Shown in pieces: positions 24,609 through 33,892 of a DNA stretch of 64,000 nucleotides. How positions within the stretch are numbered: the stretch's first letter is position 1; each line of letters starts with the position of its first letter. This stretch comes from Bifidobacterium eulemuris (GTDB lineage: Bacteria; Actinomycetota; Actinomycetes; Actinomycetales; Bifidobacteriaceae): the NCBI RefSeq assembly GCF_014898155.1, contig NZ_CP062938.1:930001-994000 (forward strand). The letters are read 5' to 3'. Under the pieces are notes generated by a model. That model did not search any database. It saw only the letters and a list, made by a program, of their open reading frames with translations, and was not told where the DNA came from. The position numbers and the translations under genes were made by a program.

Positions 24609-27422
24609 ATGTCCGTCGAATCCATCCGGGCCGGCAGGCAGCTGCCCAACATCCGCCCCGACGTCGTCAATTACGAACGCCGCCCCCGCGCGCCCAAACA
24701 GACCGAGCTGTGGACGCTGTTCGCGGTCGTCGCCGTCGCCTTCGGCTGCTTCCTCATCGCGCCGATGGCGCTGGTCGCCATCACCTCGTTCCAAAACGGC
24801 GAGGGAGCGGCCACGTTGGCGAATTGGACGTCGGTGGTCTCCCAACCCGAATTCGCCGCGTCGACGCTCAACTCGCTGAAGGTGTCCGCCGCATCGGCCG
24901 CACTGGCCGTGCTGCTCGCGTTCCTGCTGGCCTACACGGTCAACTGCACCAACGTGCCCGGCTGGCTCAAACGGGCCATCACGCTGCTCACGCAGGTGCC
25001 GATGCTGCTGCCGACCATCACCTACGGCTTCGCCATCATCTACTCGTTCGGCAAGCAGGGCCTCATCACCCGGCTTCTGGGATGGCAGCCATTCGACATC
25101 TACGGATTCAACGGACTGCTGATCGGCTATGTGGTCTACACGCTGCCGACCTGCTTCCTGCTCATCCACAACGGTTTCCGATTCGTGGACAAGAAGTTCG
25201 TCATCGTCTCGCATATCATGGGCGACCCTCCCGTAACGACGTTCCTGAACACCATCGTGCGTCCGCTGATCGGCACGCTGGCGACCGCGTTCATCCAGGC
25301 GTTCTTCCTGAGCTTCACCGACTACGGCATCCCCACCTCGCTCGGAGGCACCTATGACGTGCTCGCCATGACCCTGTTCAACCAGATGCTCGGCTCCATC
25401 CCGAACTTCAACCGCGGCGCGGTCATCGCCGTGTTCATGCTCGTCCCCTCGATCATCTCCGTCACGTTGATGACCGTGCTCGAACGTTTCTCGATCCGCT
25501 ATACGAAGGTCTCACCGGTCGATCCTCCCAAAGGCCGCCGTCGTGACTGGGCGTGCGCCCTGGCCTCGGTGGCGACGCTGGCCGCCATGCTGAGCCTGTT
25601 CGTCGTGATCGCGCTTATCCCCTTCGTCAACGAATGGCCCTTCGACACCGGGTTCACGCTTGGCCGTATCACCGCGTTGTTCGGGGACTCCGAACTCACG
25701 CAGGTGTTCGTCAACTCGCTGTATGTCGCGGTTATGACCGCGCTTATCGGATGCCTGTTCGCCTACGCGGCCGCCTTGGTCTCCTCGCGTTCGAAACTGC
25801 CCGTCTGGGCGAAACGCGCCGTGGACTCCGTCTCGGCGGTGGTCAACACCTTGCCCGGCATGGTGCTCGGCATCGCGTTCCTGTTCGCCTTCTCCGGCAC
25901 CGGACTGCAGAACACGTTCTGGATCCTCATCATCGCGAATGTGGTGCACTACTTCGCCACGCCCTATCAGATGATCAAGGATTCCCTGTCCAAAATGAAC
26001 GGCTCATGGGAGACCACCGCCCGTCTGATGGGCGACAACTGGGCCAAGACGATCGTACGCGTGGTCACGCCGAACGCGGCGCCGACGATTCTGCAGGCGT
26101 TCGGTTACTACTTCGTCAACGCGATGGTCACGATCTCCGCGGTCGTGTTCCTGACCGGCGCGCATACGCAGGTCATCACCACGAAGATCTCCGCCTTGCA
26201 GCATCTGGCGCAGTTCGATGAGATCTTCACGCTGTCGCTGCTCATCCTCGCCACCAATCTGGCCGTCAAAGGCCTGGTCGCGCTGCTCACCCGCAAACGC
26301 CGCGTCACGGCCGCGTCCGCGATCACGGTCGCATCGGCGGCCCGCGCTGACATGTCGGCGGGATTGCGAACATGGCTGGCGGCGACCGGCGGCCGCATCC
26401 GCCGCGGCGCCACCGGAGCGTTGGCGGGCACGCTCGCCGTGCTGCTCGTCGCGTTCGGATGCGGCGCCTTCTCCGGCACGGCCACCGCGGACGGTCAGGT
26501 GGTGATCTACACGAACGCCGACGACGAGGCGGTGGAAGCCTTCCAGCATGCGTTGGATGGCAACGGCTATAAGGACCAGTACATCATCCAGTCCTTCGGC
26601 ACCTCCGAACTCGGCGGCAAGATGCTGGCCGAAGGCAGGGCGCTGGAGGCCGATGTGGTCACGATGAGCTCCTACTACATCGATTCGGCGCAGGAACGCA
26701 ACCACATGTTCGCCGACCTGACCGAGGTCACCAGCAAGCCGCTCGGCGACAGCGAGAATTCGAAGGCCCCTGATTGGCGGCGTCCGGTCACCGCGCAGGA
26801 GGGAGCGATCTTCATCAACACCACCGCGTTGGCGGAAGCCGGAGTCGACGCGCCGACCAGCCTGGCCGATCTGGCCGATCCGCAATACGAGGGACTGATC
26901 GCCGTGCCCGATATGGAAGGATCCTCAACCGGCTGGCTGATGGTGCAGGCGATCGCCGACGCCTACGGCACCGGCGACGAGGGCAAGCGCATCCTCGCCG
27001 CGATCTACCGCAACGCGGGCCCTCATCTGGAACAATCGGGATCCGGCCCGTTGAAATCCGTGCGCGCCGGCGAGGCGGTCATCGGCTTCGGACTGCGCCA
27101 TCAGGCTGTGGCCGACCAGCGCGACGGATTGCCGATCGAGGTGGTCGATCCCAGCGAGGGCAACTACACGATCACCGAATCGGTGGCGGTGCTCGACAAA
27201 GGCGACGACACCAATCCCAAAGCGCAGGCCATGGCCGCGGTCATGGTCGACCAAGCGCGCGGCGAACTGTTGGAGACGTATCCGACGCCGCTGTACGTGG
27301 GCGAACAGGCGCCGGCCGGCGGATCGCCCAATCCGAAGACCTTCCCCGAGGCATTGAGCGTCGACCTGCTGCAACGGCACCAGGACTTCTCGGCCGCATG
27401 CAAACGCGCCGCCGAACAATAG
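24609..27422 (+). CDS. Fused permease and substrate-binding protein of the 2-aminoethylphosphonate importer
   Basis: One frame of 937 residues joins three usual units. Residues about 32-300 and 312-575 are two binding-protein-dependent permease halves, each with about six helices and an EAA-type loop (HIMGDPPVTTFLNTIVRP and RLMGDNWAKTIVRVVTP). Residues 603-623 form an extra hydrophobic segment resembling a lipoprotein leader (GALAGTLAVLLVAFGC). Residues 628-937 are an extracellular binding domain (VVIYTNADDEAVEAF, QSFGTSELGGKMLAEG, SGSGPLKSVRAGEA). In most phosphonate systems these are separate proteins. AGGAGG precedes the start. An internal ATG at 26352 could yield a separate lipoprotein but has no ribosome site. 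Confidence 0.85.
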   Translation: MSVESIRAGRQLPNIRPDVVNYERRPRAPKQTELWTLFAVVAVAFGCFLIAPMALVAITSFQNGEGAATLANWTSVVSQPEFAASTLNSLKVSAASAALAVLLAFLLAYTVNCTNVPGWLKRAITLLTQVPMLLPTITYGFAIIYSFGKQGLITRLLGWQPFDIYGFNGLLIGYVVYTLPTCFLLIHNGFRFVDKKFVIVSHIMGDPPVTTFLNTIVRPLIGTLATAFIQAFFLSFTDYGIPTSLGGTYDVLAMTLFNQMLGSIPNFNRGAVIAVFMLVPSIISVTLMTVLERFSIRYTKVSPVDPPKGRRRDWACALASVATLAAMLSLFVVIALIPFVNEWPFDTGFTLGRITALFGDSELTQVFVNSLYVAVMTALIGCLFAYAAALVSSRSKLPVWAKRAVDSVSAVVNTLPGMVLGIAFLFAFSGTGLQNTFWILIIANVVHYFATPYQMIKDSLSKMNGSWETTARLMGDNWAKTIVRVVTPNAAPTILQAFGYYFVNAMVTISAVVFLTGAHTQVITTKISALQHLAQFDEIFTLSLLILATNLAVKGLVALLTRKRRVTAASAITVASAARADMSAGLRTWLAATGGRIRRGATGALAGTLAVLLVAFGCGAFSGTATADGQVVIYTNADDEAVEAFQHALDGNGYKDQYIIQSFGTSELGGKMLAEGRALEADVVTMSSYYIDSAQERNHMFADLTEVTSKPLGDSENSKAPDWRRPVTAQEGAIFINTTALAEAGVDAPTSLADLADPQYEGLIAVPDMEGSSTGWLMVQAIADAYGTGDEGKRILAAIYRNAGPHLEQSGSGPLKSVRAGEAVIGFGLRHQAVADQRDGLPIEVVDPSEGNYTITESVAVLDKGDDTNPKAQAMAAVMVDQARGELLETYPTPLYVGEQAPAGGSPNPKTFPEALSVDLLQRHQDFSAACKRAAEQ

Positions 27423-27508
27423 ACGAACCGTCGCTTCCGCCGATCCACGCATCCATCAACCTCTCAACCCATCAATCCACCTCTGAACCAACCATAAGGA
27501 GAACCCCC

Positions 27509-28714
27509 ATGAACGACTACAAACTGCTCACCCCCGGACCGCTGACCACCACCCGCACGGTCAAGGAGCAGATGCTGTTCGACCATTGCACGTGGGACGA
27601 CGACTACAAGGCCATCACCCAGCGCATCCGCGCGGAACTGGTCGAACTCGCCCACTGCGACCCCTCGCATTACACCGCCGTGCTGATGCAGGGCTCCGGC
27701 ACCTTCGGTGTGGAAAGCGTGATCACCTCGGTGGTCGGCAAGGACGAGAAAGTGCTGCTGTGCACCAACGGCGCGTACGGCGACCGTCAGGTGAAGATCT
27801 GCGAGCACGCGGGAGTGCGGTACGTGCGCTACGCGGAACCTTACGACTGTATCCCCAGCGCGGCACGCGTGGCCGAACTGCTGGACGCCGACCCCACCAT
27901 CACCCACGTGTCGATGATTCATTCGGAGACCACCTCCGGCCTGCTCAATGACATCGAAGACGTGGCCCGCGTGGCCAAATCGCGCGCCCGGACCGTCATC
28001 GTGGACGCGATGAGCTCGTTCGGCGGCGTGGACATCCCCGTCGAGGAGTGGGGCATTGATTTTCTGGTCAGCTCCGCGAACAAATGCATCCAAGGCGTGC
28101 CGGGATTCAGCTTCATCATCGCCAACCGCGACGCGCTCGAGGCCTCTCGGGGCAAGGCCCGCAGCCTGTCGCTCGACCTGTACGACCAGTGGCGCGGTCT
28201 TGAGGACGGCCAGGGCAAGTGGCGCTACACCTCGCCGACGCATGTGGTGCTCGCCTTCGCCAAGGCCTTGGACGAGATGCGCGCCAAAGGCGGACTGCCG
28301 GCGCGCGCCGCCCGCTACGCGCTCAACAACCGTCTGATTATCGCCCGTATGGCGAAGCTCGGATTCTCCACGTACCTGATGGATCATCAGGGGCCGATCA
28401 TCACCACCTTCCTCTACCCCGAAGGCGCGGATTTCGACTTCGCCGACATGTACGCGTTCATCAAGGAACGCGGCTACGCGATCTACCCCGGCAAGCTCAC
28501 CGACGAGGAGACGTTCCGACTGGGCAATATCGGCGAGATCTACGTCGACGACATCGAACGGGTCACCACGCTGTTCGCCGAATACATGGACGCGCGCGGC
28601 CTGCTCGAGGCGGCCTGCGGTGCCGCCGACCTCGCCGAGGCGTTGGCCCGCATGGACGCCGCCGGTGCCGACATCAAGGCCGAGGCCCCCGACAACGTCA
28701 AGCTCGCCGCCTGA
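27509..28714 (+). CDS. phnW: 2-aminoethylphosphonate--pyruvate transaminase
   Basis: PLP enzyme of aminotransferase class V, 401 residues. It converts 2-aminoethylphosphonate and pyruvate to phosphonoacetaldehyde and alanine. LLTPGPLTTTRTVKEQML, QGSGTFGVES, VDAMSSFGGVDIP and the PLP Lys region SSANKCIQGVPGFSF are intact. A C-terminal extension of about 30 Ala/Glu/Asp-rich residues follows the conserved domain. AAGGAG lies before the ATG. It sits in the operon between the importer and phnX, giving a complete uptake and degradation route. Confidence 0.95.
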   Translation: MNDYKLLTPGPLTTTRTVKEQMLFDHCTWDDDYKAITQRIRAELVELAHCDPSHYTAVLMQGSGTFGVESVITSVVGKDEKVLLCTNGAYGDRQVKICEHAGVRYVRYAEPYDCIPSAARVAELLDADPTITHVSMIHSETTSGLLNDIEDVARVAKSRARTVIVDAMSSFGGVDIPVEEWGIDFLVSSANKCIQGVPGFSFIIANRDALEASRGKARSLSLDLYDQWRGLEDGQGKWRYTSPTHVVLAFAKALDEMRAKGGLPARAARYALNNRLIIARMAKLGFSTYLMDHQGPIITTFLYPEGADFDFADMYAFIKERGYAIYPGKLTDEETFRLGNIGEIYVDDIERVTTLFAEYMDARGLLEAACGAADLAEALARMDAAGADIKAEAPDNVKLAA

Positions 28715-28770
28715 CGCGCCGCACGGCCGCATCATTCATTTTCATTCGATAGACAAGGAGCCACCTCACT

Positions 28771-29556
28771 ATGATTTCCCGTTTCGACGCCGTGATCTTC
28801 GATTGGGCGGGCACCACCGTGGACTACGGCTGTTTCGCCCCCGTCGCCGCGTTCCAGGAGACCTTCCGCGAATTCGGCATGGATCCCACCATGGATGAGA
28901 CGCGCGCCCCGATGGGCATGCTCAAATGGGACCATATCAAAACCATGCTCGCCGGCGAACGTCTGTCGGGCCAGTGGAAGGCGGCGCATGCCGGTTCCGC
29001 TCCCACCGACGCGGATGTGGACGCCATGTACGCGGTGTACGAGCCGAAGCTGCTGTCCATCCTCGACCACTACGCCGACCCCAAGCCGGGCGTGCTCGAC
29101 GCGGTCGCGTCGCTGCGGGAGCAGGGGCTGCGCATCGGCTCGACCACCGGCTTCACCGACTCGATGATGGCCATCGTGGCACCGAAGGCCGCCGAGCAGG
29201 GCTATGCGCCCGACTGTTGGATCACGCCGGATTCCACCGACGGATTCGGCCGCCCCTACCCGTATATGGTGTTCGCGAACATGCGCGCGCTGCGGCTGCC
29301 CGATATGCGCCGCGTGGCCAAAGTGGGCGACACAATCTCCGACGTCAGGGAAGGCAAGGCCGCCGGATGCTTCACCATAGCCGTGACCGAGGGCAGTTCC
29401 CAGATGGGATTGAGCGAGGCCGAATTCGAAGCGCTCTCCCCCGCCGATCGTCAGTCCGCCCGTGACGCGGCCCGTGACGCGTTCCTCACCGCAGGCGCCG
29501 ACGCCGTCATCGACACAATGGCGGAGCTTCCCGTTCTGCTCTCCCAGCTCGGCTGA
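28771..29556 (+). CDS. phnX: Phosphonoacetaldehyde hydrolase
   Basis: HAD-superfamily C-P bond hydrolase of 261 residues. It splits phosphonoacetaldehyde to acetaldehyde and phosphate through a Schiff base. The nucleophile motif VIFDWAGTTVDYG (Asp11) and the Schiff-base Lys in GMLKWDHIKTML are present. So are STTGFTDSMM and the metal site VGDTISDVREG. AAGGAG precedes the start. It is last in the phosphonate operon. The 172 bases after it carry half of an interspersed palindrome and no clear gene. Confidence 0.95.
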   Translation: MISRFDAVIFDWAGTTVDYGCFAPVAAFQETFREFGMDPTMDETRAPMGMLKWDHIKTMLAGERLSGQWKAAHAGSAPTDADVDAMYAVYEPKLLSILDHYADPKPGVLDAVASLREQGLRIGSTTGFTDSMMAIVAPKAAEQGYAPDCWITPDSTDGFGRPYPYMVFANMRALRLPDMRRVAKVGDTISDVREGKAAGCFTIAVTEGSSQMGLSEAEFEALSPADRQSARDAARDAFLTAGADAVIDTMAELPVLLSQLG

Positions 29557-29585
29557 GCGGTAGAGCGGCGGAGCGACCCTGTTTG

Positions 29586-29613
29586 GAGATCCCTCGACTA
29601 CGCTCGGGATGAC
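29586..29613. repeat. Half copy of the interspersed palindromic element
   Basis: One arm only, from GAGATCCCTCGACTACG to CTCGGGATGAC, matches the right arms of the elements at 11833 and 39507. Confidence 0.65.
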
Positions 29614-29728
29614 ATCGATCACGCATCAACGTCATGCTGAACGTAGCGCAGCGAATCGCAGCGAGGCGCAGGCATCCCCGACTGGAACGACGTTGATCAG
29701 ACCAGGCGGAAGGCGCAGTCGAAGGATT

Positions 29729-31849
29729 TCAGACGCCGCTGTTATAGATCTGCGATTGCAGGTCCTTGCGGTCGGTTTCCATGCGGGTGATTTCGCCGAG
29801 CAGGGCGATTTTCTCCTCGCCGTCGGGCAGCGCGGCCATCTTCCGTTTGGCCGCGCCAATCCGCCGCATCAGCCCCATGTCGAGCAGTTTGGCGATGAGC
29901 TCGGCGGCGTAACGCCTCTCCTCTTTGCTGGCGGGCTTGAGCTGCGCGGCGGCGGCACCGCCCGGCTGGGTGCCTGCCGGCGGCTCGCCCTGCCTGTCGG
30001 ATTCCGGCAGGGGCAGCGGCATGACGGCCAGCTCGTTGATCGTCGATTCCAGCATCGGACCGCCGGCCTTGGTGAGATTATGCATCCACAAGCCCTGCGG
30101 GGTGTCGTCGCTGGGCAGGTCACCGGCCGCGGCGATCGCCTGGAACAGCGTGCGGAACACCGGAGTCATGAAGTTGGCGAGCGTAAGACAGGCGAACATC
30201 TCCCGGTCGATGGCGCGCGGCACTTGGATCAGCATGGCCATGAATTGCTGTTCGGCGATGAACACCGCGTCGTCGATGCGGAAATACGTCTGTTCGGAGG
30301 CGTCACGATGTTCCAGCGCCCGGCGTCGCGCCGGATCGTCGTAGGGGTTGCGTCCTTGCTCGCCGCGATGCGCCCCGTCCGCGGCGGCCATGCCGTTGCC
30401 CGCGCCGTTCGCGCCGCCCGAAGCGCCGAAACGCCGTTTGGGGGCGTAGGCGTCGTCATCGCGCACGCTGAGCTGGGCGCGTGCGGCGTTCACCTCCCGG
30501 CGCATGATGTCGAGGTCCACGCCGATGCGCCGCGTGGCCTTGCGGGTGTAGAGGTCCACCAGCGAACGGTCGCGGATCTGCGCGATCAGCGGGGCCGCGG
30601 CCTTCACCGCGCCCATCTGCCCGGTGGCGTAGGTGGTGTCGAAACGATTGATCGCCGCGTCGATCACGAAGTCGAACAGGGGCTTGGCGTGGGCGATCAG
30701 CGAGCGCACCGCCTCGTTGCCGCGTTCGATACGCAGATCGCACGGGTCGAGGTTGTCGTCGGCCACGGCCACGAAAGTCTGTGAGAGAAACGCCGAATCG
30801 AGGCCGAAGGCGTGCAGGGCGGCCTTCTGTCCGGCGGCGTCGCCGTCGAAGGTGAATACGATGCGCGAGCTGAGGGCCTGCCCCTCCACTTTCAGCGGGC
30901 CGATGAGCTGGATGCCGCCCAACGAGTCGTCGGCGATCAAGCGGCGCACGATTTTCGCATGCTCCATGCCGAACGCGGTGCCGCAGGTGGCGACGGCGGT
31001 GTCGATGCCGGCCAGATGCATGGCCATCACATCGGTGTAGCCTTCGACGATCACCACCTGGCGTTTTTTCACGATCGCGGCCTTGGCCAGGTCGATGCCG
31101 TACAGCACCTGCGTTTTGCGGTAGAGCTGCGTGTCGGGGGTGTTGATGTATTTCGCGGCAATCTGGTCGTCGTCATACAGTTTGCGCGCGCCGAAGCCGA
31201 GCGTGCGTCCGGTGGAGTCGCGGATCGGCCAGGTCACGCGGCCTCGGAAGTAGTCGTAGATGCCCCGCTGGCCTTGGCGCGCGAGTCCCGCGTCGAGCAT
31301 CTCCTGTTGGGTGAAGCCCTTGCCGGCCAGATGGCGCACGAGATTGTCCCAGCCTTGGGGGGCGTAGCCGCAGCCGAAACGCTCGCAGTCGGCCTGGGTG
31401 AAGTTGCGCCCGCCAAGGAGCTTGCGCGCGGTGAGCGCCTCCTTGCTCATGATCTGCGAGACGAAGAAGCGCTGCGCCTCCTCGTTCGCCTCCAGCAGAC
31501 GCGTGCGCTTCGAACCGGCGTGCTCGGGTCGGGCGGGACCGTTCTGCTCGTAGTGCAGTTCGATATGGTAGCGGTCGGCGAGCAGCTCGACCGCGCCACG
31601 GAAGTCGATGTTCTCCTGCCTCTCGACGTATTTGAACACGTCGCCGCCGAGTCCGCAGCCGAAGCAATGCCATACCCCGAGGTTGGGGCGCACGTTGAAG
31701 CTGCCGGTTTTCTCGTCGTGGAAGGGGCATAGGCCCACATAGGTGCCGGTGCCGGAAGGCCGTAGCGTAACGGATGCGGATACGATGTCGTAGAGGTCCG
31801 CGGTCGCGCGCACCTTCTCCACATCCTCTTTCAGAATCATTCCGGCCAT
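29729..31849 (-). CDS. dnaG: DNA primase
   Basis: Primase of about 706 residues that makes RNA primers at the replication fork. The CHC2 zinc ribbon ligands are Cys41, His44, Cys62 and Cys65 (LCPFHDE, WHCFGCG). RVTWPIRDSTGRTLGFGAR and the TOPRIM Glu motif VIVEGYTDVMAMH follow, with FDGDAAG as the metal-binding Asp pair. The long C-terminal part holds the DnaB-binding region and Gly/Ala-rich linkers. The start is one of three close in-frame codons; I prefer MAGMILKED. It begins 17 bases after the dgt stop, so it is coupled to it. Confidence 0.95.
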   Translation of the reverse strand: MAGMILKEDVEKVRATADLYDIVSASVTLRPSGTGTYVGLCPFHDEKTGSFNVRPNLGVWHCFGCGLGGDVFKYVERQENIDFRGAVELLADRYHIELHYEQNGPARPEHAGSKRTRLLEANEEAQRFFVSQIMSKEALTARKLLGGRNFTQADCERFGCGYAPQGWDNLVRHLAGKGFTQQEMLDAGLARQGQRGIYDYFRGRVTWPIRDSTGRTLGFGARKLYDDDQIAAKYINTPDTQLYRKTQVLYGIDLAKAAIVKKRQVVIVEGYTDVMAMHLAGIDTAVATCGTAFGMEHAKIVRRLIADDSLGGIQLIGPLKVEGQALSSRIVFTFDGDAAGQKAALHAFGLDSAFLSQTFVAVADDNLDPCDLRIERGNEAVRSLIAHAKPLFDFVIDAAINRFDTTYATGQMGAVKAAAPLIAQIRDRSLVDLYTRKATRRIGVDLDIMRREVNAARAQLSVRDDDAYAPKRRFGASGGANGAGNGMAAADGAHRGEQGRNPYDDPARRRALEHRDASEQTYFRIDDAVFIAEQQFMAMLIQVPRAIDREMFACLTLANFMTPVFRTLFQAIAAAGDLPSDDTPQGLWMHNLTKAGGPMLESTINELAVMPLPLPESDRQGEPPAGTQPGGAAAAQLKPASKEERRYAAELIAKLLDMGLMRRIGAAKRKMAALPDGEEKIALLGEITRMETDRKDLQSQIYNSGV

Positions 31850-31866
31850 AGTCATCCAGACTACCG

Positions 31867-33138
31867 TCAGCACAGAATCGAATGGAGCGCGAGGGCGGAG
31901 CTGTCGGTCAACGAAGCCACCTGATCCACGGCGACACGCAGTCGTTCGCCGTCGTTGGTCGCCTCGTTCCAGTCGGCGAGGAATTGGCTTTCCAACACGT
32001 CGGAGGCCCGCGGGGCGTCGTTCATCAGCACGTCGACCAGATCCTCCACGATGGCGAGCTCGCGCTGGTGGAAGGGCTCCTGTTCGCGCGGCGCCATCAC
32101 GAAATGCACGGCGACGCCTTTAAGCGCCATGATCTCGTAGCTGGTCCGCTCGGGGATCACCACATGCGCCGAATAGCGGGTGAGCGGACCCGCGCCGTAG
32201 ACCTCGCGGGTGGTCTCCTCCACCGAGTGGCAGAAACGTCCGATCAAATCGCTGGTGATGTTCTTCAGTTGGGCCAGGGCGGATCGAGAACCGTTGAAAT
32301 GCGCCGGGAACATGCGCTCCTTTTGCAGACGTTCGAAAGCCGCGACCAGTTCGTCGGCATCCCACTTCTCGCCGTACCATTGGCGGGTCTCCTCGATGAT
32401 GCGGTCCAGCACGCGCGGGTCGGCCAGCACGATCGGGTTGAAGGCGCCGGTGGCGATGGCGTCCTCCACGTCGTGCACCGAATAGGCGATGTCGTCGGCC
32501 AGGTCCATCACCTGGCATTCCATAGGTTTGACGCGCGGCAGGGCGCCGGTTTTCAGCCAGCGGAACACGGGCTCGTCGTCCGGATAGACGCAGAACTTCA
32601 CGCTTCGCCCGCCGGGATTGTCCCGCATGGCTTCGGCGTAGGTCCATGGATATTTGACGGCGGCGTCGAGCGACGCTCGGGTGAGGTTCACGCCGGCGGA
32701 GCGGCCGTCCTCATGACAGACTTTGGGTTCCAGCCGGGTCAGGATGCGTAAGGTCTGCGCGTTGCCTTCGAAGCCGCCGATATCGCGGGCGATGCCGGCG
32801 AGCGCCTTCTCGCCGTTGTGTCCGAAGGGCGGGTGGCCAAGGTCGTGCGCCAGGCAGGCGGTGTCGACCACGTCCGGGTCGCAGCCGAGCATCGCGCCGA
32901 TCTGTCGACCGATTTGGGCGACCTCCAACGTGTGGGTCAGGCGTGTGCGGGCGAAGTCGTCGGTCCCGGCGACCAATACCTGGCTTTTCGCGCCCAACCG
33001 GCGCAATGCGGATGAGTGGATGAGTCGGGCGCGGTCGCGTTCGAACGCGGTGCGGCTTTTGGATTTCGGCGGCTCATAGGCCCACCGTTCCTCGTCGGCC
33101 TCGGTATACCCTCGTATGGTTCCAGCGTCGGAAGTCAT
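31867..33138 (-). CDS. dgt: dGTPase-like HD phosphohydrolase
   Basis: Deoxyguanosinetriphosphate triphosphohydrolase-like protein of 423 residues. It would release tripolyphosphate from dNTPs. SSALRRLGAKSQV, TRLTHTLEVAQIGR, the HD pair in CLAHDLGHPPFGHNGE and the later MDLADDIAYSVHDVED are intact. The internal ATG (MTSDAG) is chosen because AAGGGGAG is eight bases before it. Pairing with dnaG is common in actinobacteria. A long inverted repeat upstream ends the preceding gene. Confidence 0.92.
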   Translation of the reverse strand: MTSDAGTIRGYTEADEERWAYEPPKSKSRTAFERDRARLIHSSALRRLGAKSQVLVAGTDDFARTRLTHTLEVAQIGRQIGAMLGCDPDVVDTACLAHDLGHPPFGHNGEKALAGIARDIGGFEGNAQTLRILTRLEPKVCHEDGRSAGVNLTRASLDAAVKYPWTYAEAMRDNPGGRSVKFCVYPDDEPVFRWLKTGALPRVKPMECQVMDLADDIAYSVHDVEDAIATGAFNPIVLADPRVLDRIIEETRQWYGEKWDADELVAAFERLQKERMFPAHFNGSRSALAQLKNITSDLIGRFCHSVEETTREVYGAGPLTRYSAHVVIPERTSYEIMALKGVAVHFVMAPREQEPFHQRELAIVEDLVDVLMNDAPRASDVLESQFLADWNEATNDGERLRVAVDQVASLTDSSALALHSILC

Positions 33139-33186
33139 GTCCATCACTCCCCTTTCGCTGTGTTCAGCCTATCATCCGACGGCGTG

Positions 33187-33277
33187 CGCCCACGACCGCG
33201 GCGTCATGCCACCGGTTTCCCCGTCCCGTAGGGTACGGTCCGAGGAGCGGTGGCATGGCGCCGCGGTCGTTTGGGCG
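33187..33277 (-). terminator. Long inverted repeat between the isochorismatase and dgt genes
   Basis: Arms of about 28 bases (CGCCCACGACCGCGGCG..CCACCG and a near-perfect complement) enclose about 33 bases. It starts two bases after the stop of the isochorismatase-fold gene, so it probably ends that operon before dgt. Confidence 0.65.
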
Positions 33278-33278
33278 A

Positions 33279-33839
33279 TCAGCCGAGAATCGCGGCCGAA
33301 TCGGTCACGGTGATCAGCGGGGAGAACAGGCCCATCGCCTCAAGGGCCAGCCGCTGGTTATCCGGCGTGCTGCCGGCGCAGGCGTCGGCCACCAGACGCA
33401 CGGCAACGCCGTCGTCCGCGGCGGCCAGGGCCGTGAGCATCACACAGCAGTCGGTGGCCACGCCGCACAACGCGATCTTCTTGGCACCGCCGATCGCTTG
33501 GGCGAGTTCCTCTCCCCACTTGCCGAAGGTCGTTTTCGTCACCACCGGGTGGCCTTTGGCCAGAAGGTCCGTCTCGTCGGTGAAGTCGTACATCGGATCG
33601 TCGGGCGGCACGAGGAACTGCGGCCAATCCTTGAAATACTCCACCCAAGCGTCCCGAGGCTCGTCCGGAGCCACGTACCGCGTGTAGACCACACGTTCGC
33701 CGTAGGCTTCGGCCAGTTTGACAAAGGCCTCGTCGGTGTCGTAGTAGGTGCCGTCCGCGCAGGCCCAAGTGGACCATTCGCTTTGCGCGAACACCTTCTG
33801 GCGGTCGATGACCACCAGCCATTCGTCATTGTCGACCAT
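33279..33839 (-). CDS. Isochorismatase-fold cysteine hydrolase (nicotinamidase-like)
   Basis: Cysteine hydrolase of 186 residues. The first catalytic residue is Asp in LVVIDRQKVF. A Lys follows in VVTKTTFGKWG, and the nucleophile Cys with the cis-peptide signature is in CGVATDCCVMLTALAAADDG. The family includes nicotinamidase, isochorismatase and N-carbamoyl or amide hydrolases. It is the last gene of an operon with an NCS1 nucleobase permease, a PfkB kinase and an ADP-ribosylglycohydrolase-fold enzyme, so an amide or ring-opened nucleobase is a likely substrate. AAGGAG precedes the start. Confidence 0.82.
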   Translation of the reverse strand: MVDNDEWLVVIDRQKVFAQSEWSTWACADGTYYDTDEAFVKLAEAYGERVVYTRYVAPDEPRDAWVEYFKDWPQFLVPPDDPMYDFTDETDLLAKGHPVVTKTTFGKWGEELAQAIGGAKKIALCGVATDCCVMLTALAAADDGVAVRLVADACAGSTPDNQRLALEAMGLFSPLITVTDSAAILG

Positions 33840-33892
33840 TTCCACTCCTTGTCGGTTTATCCGTATGCGGATTGCTGTGAGGGCGTCGTCGC

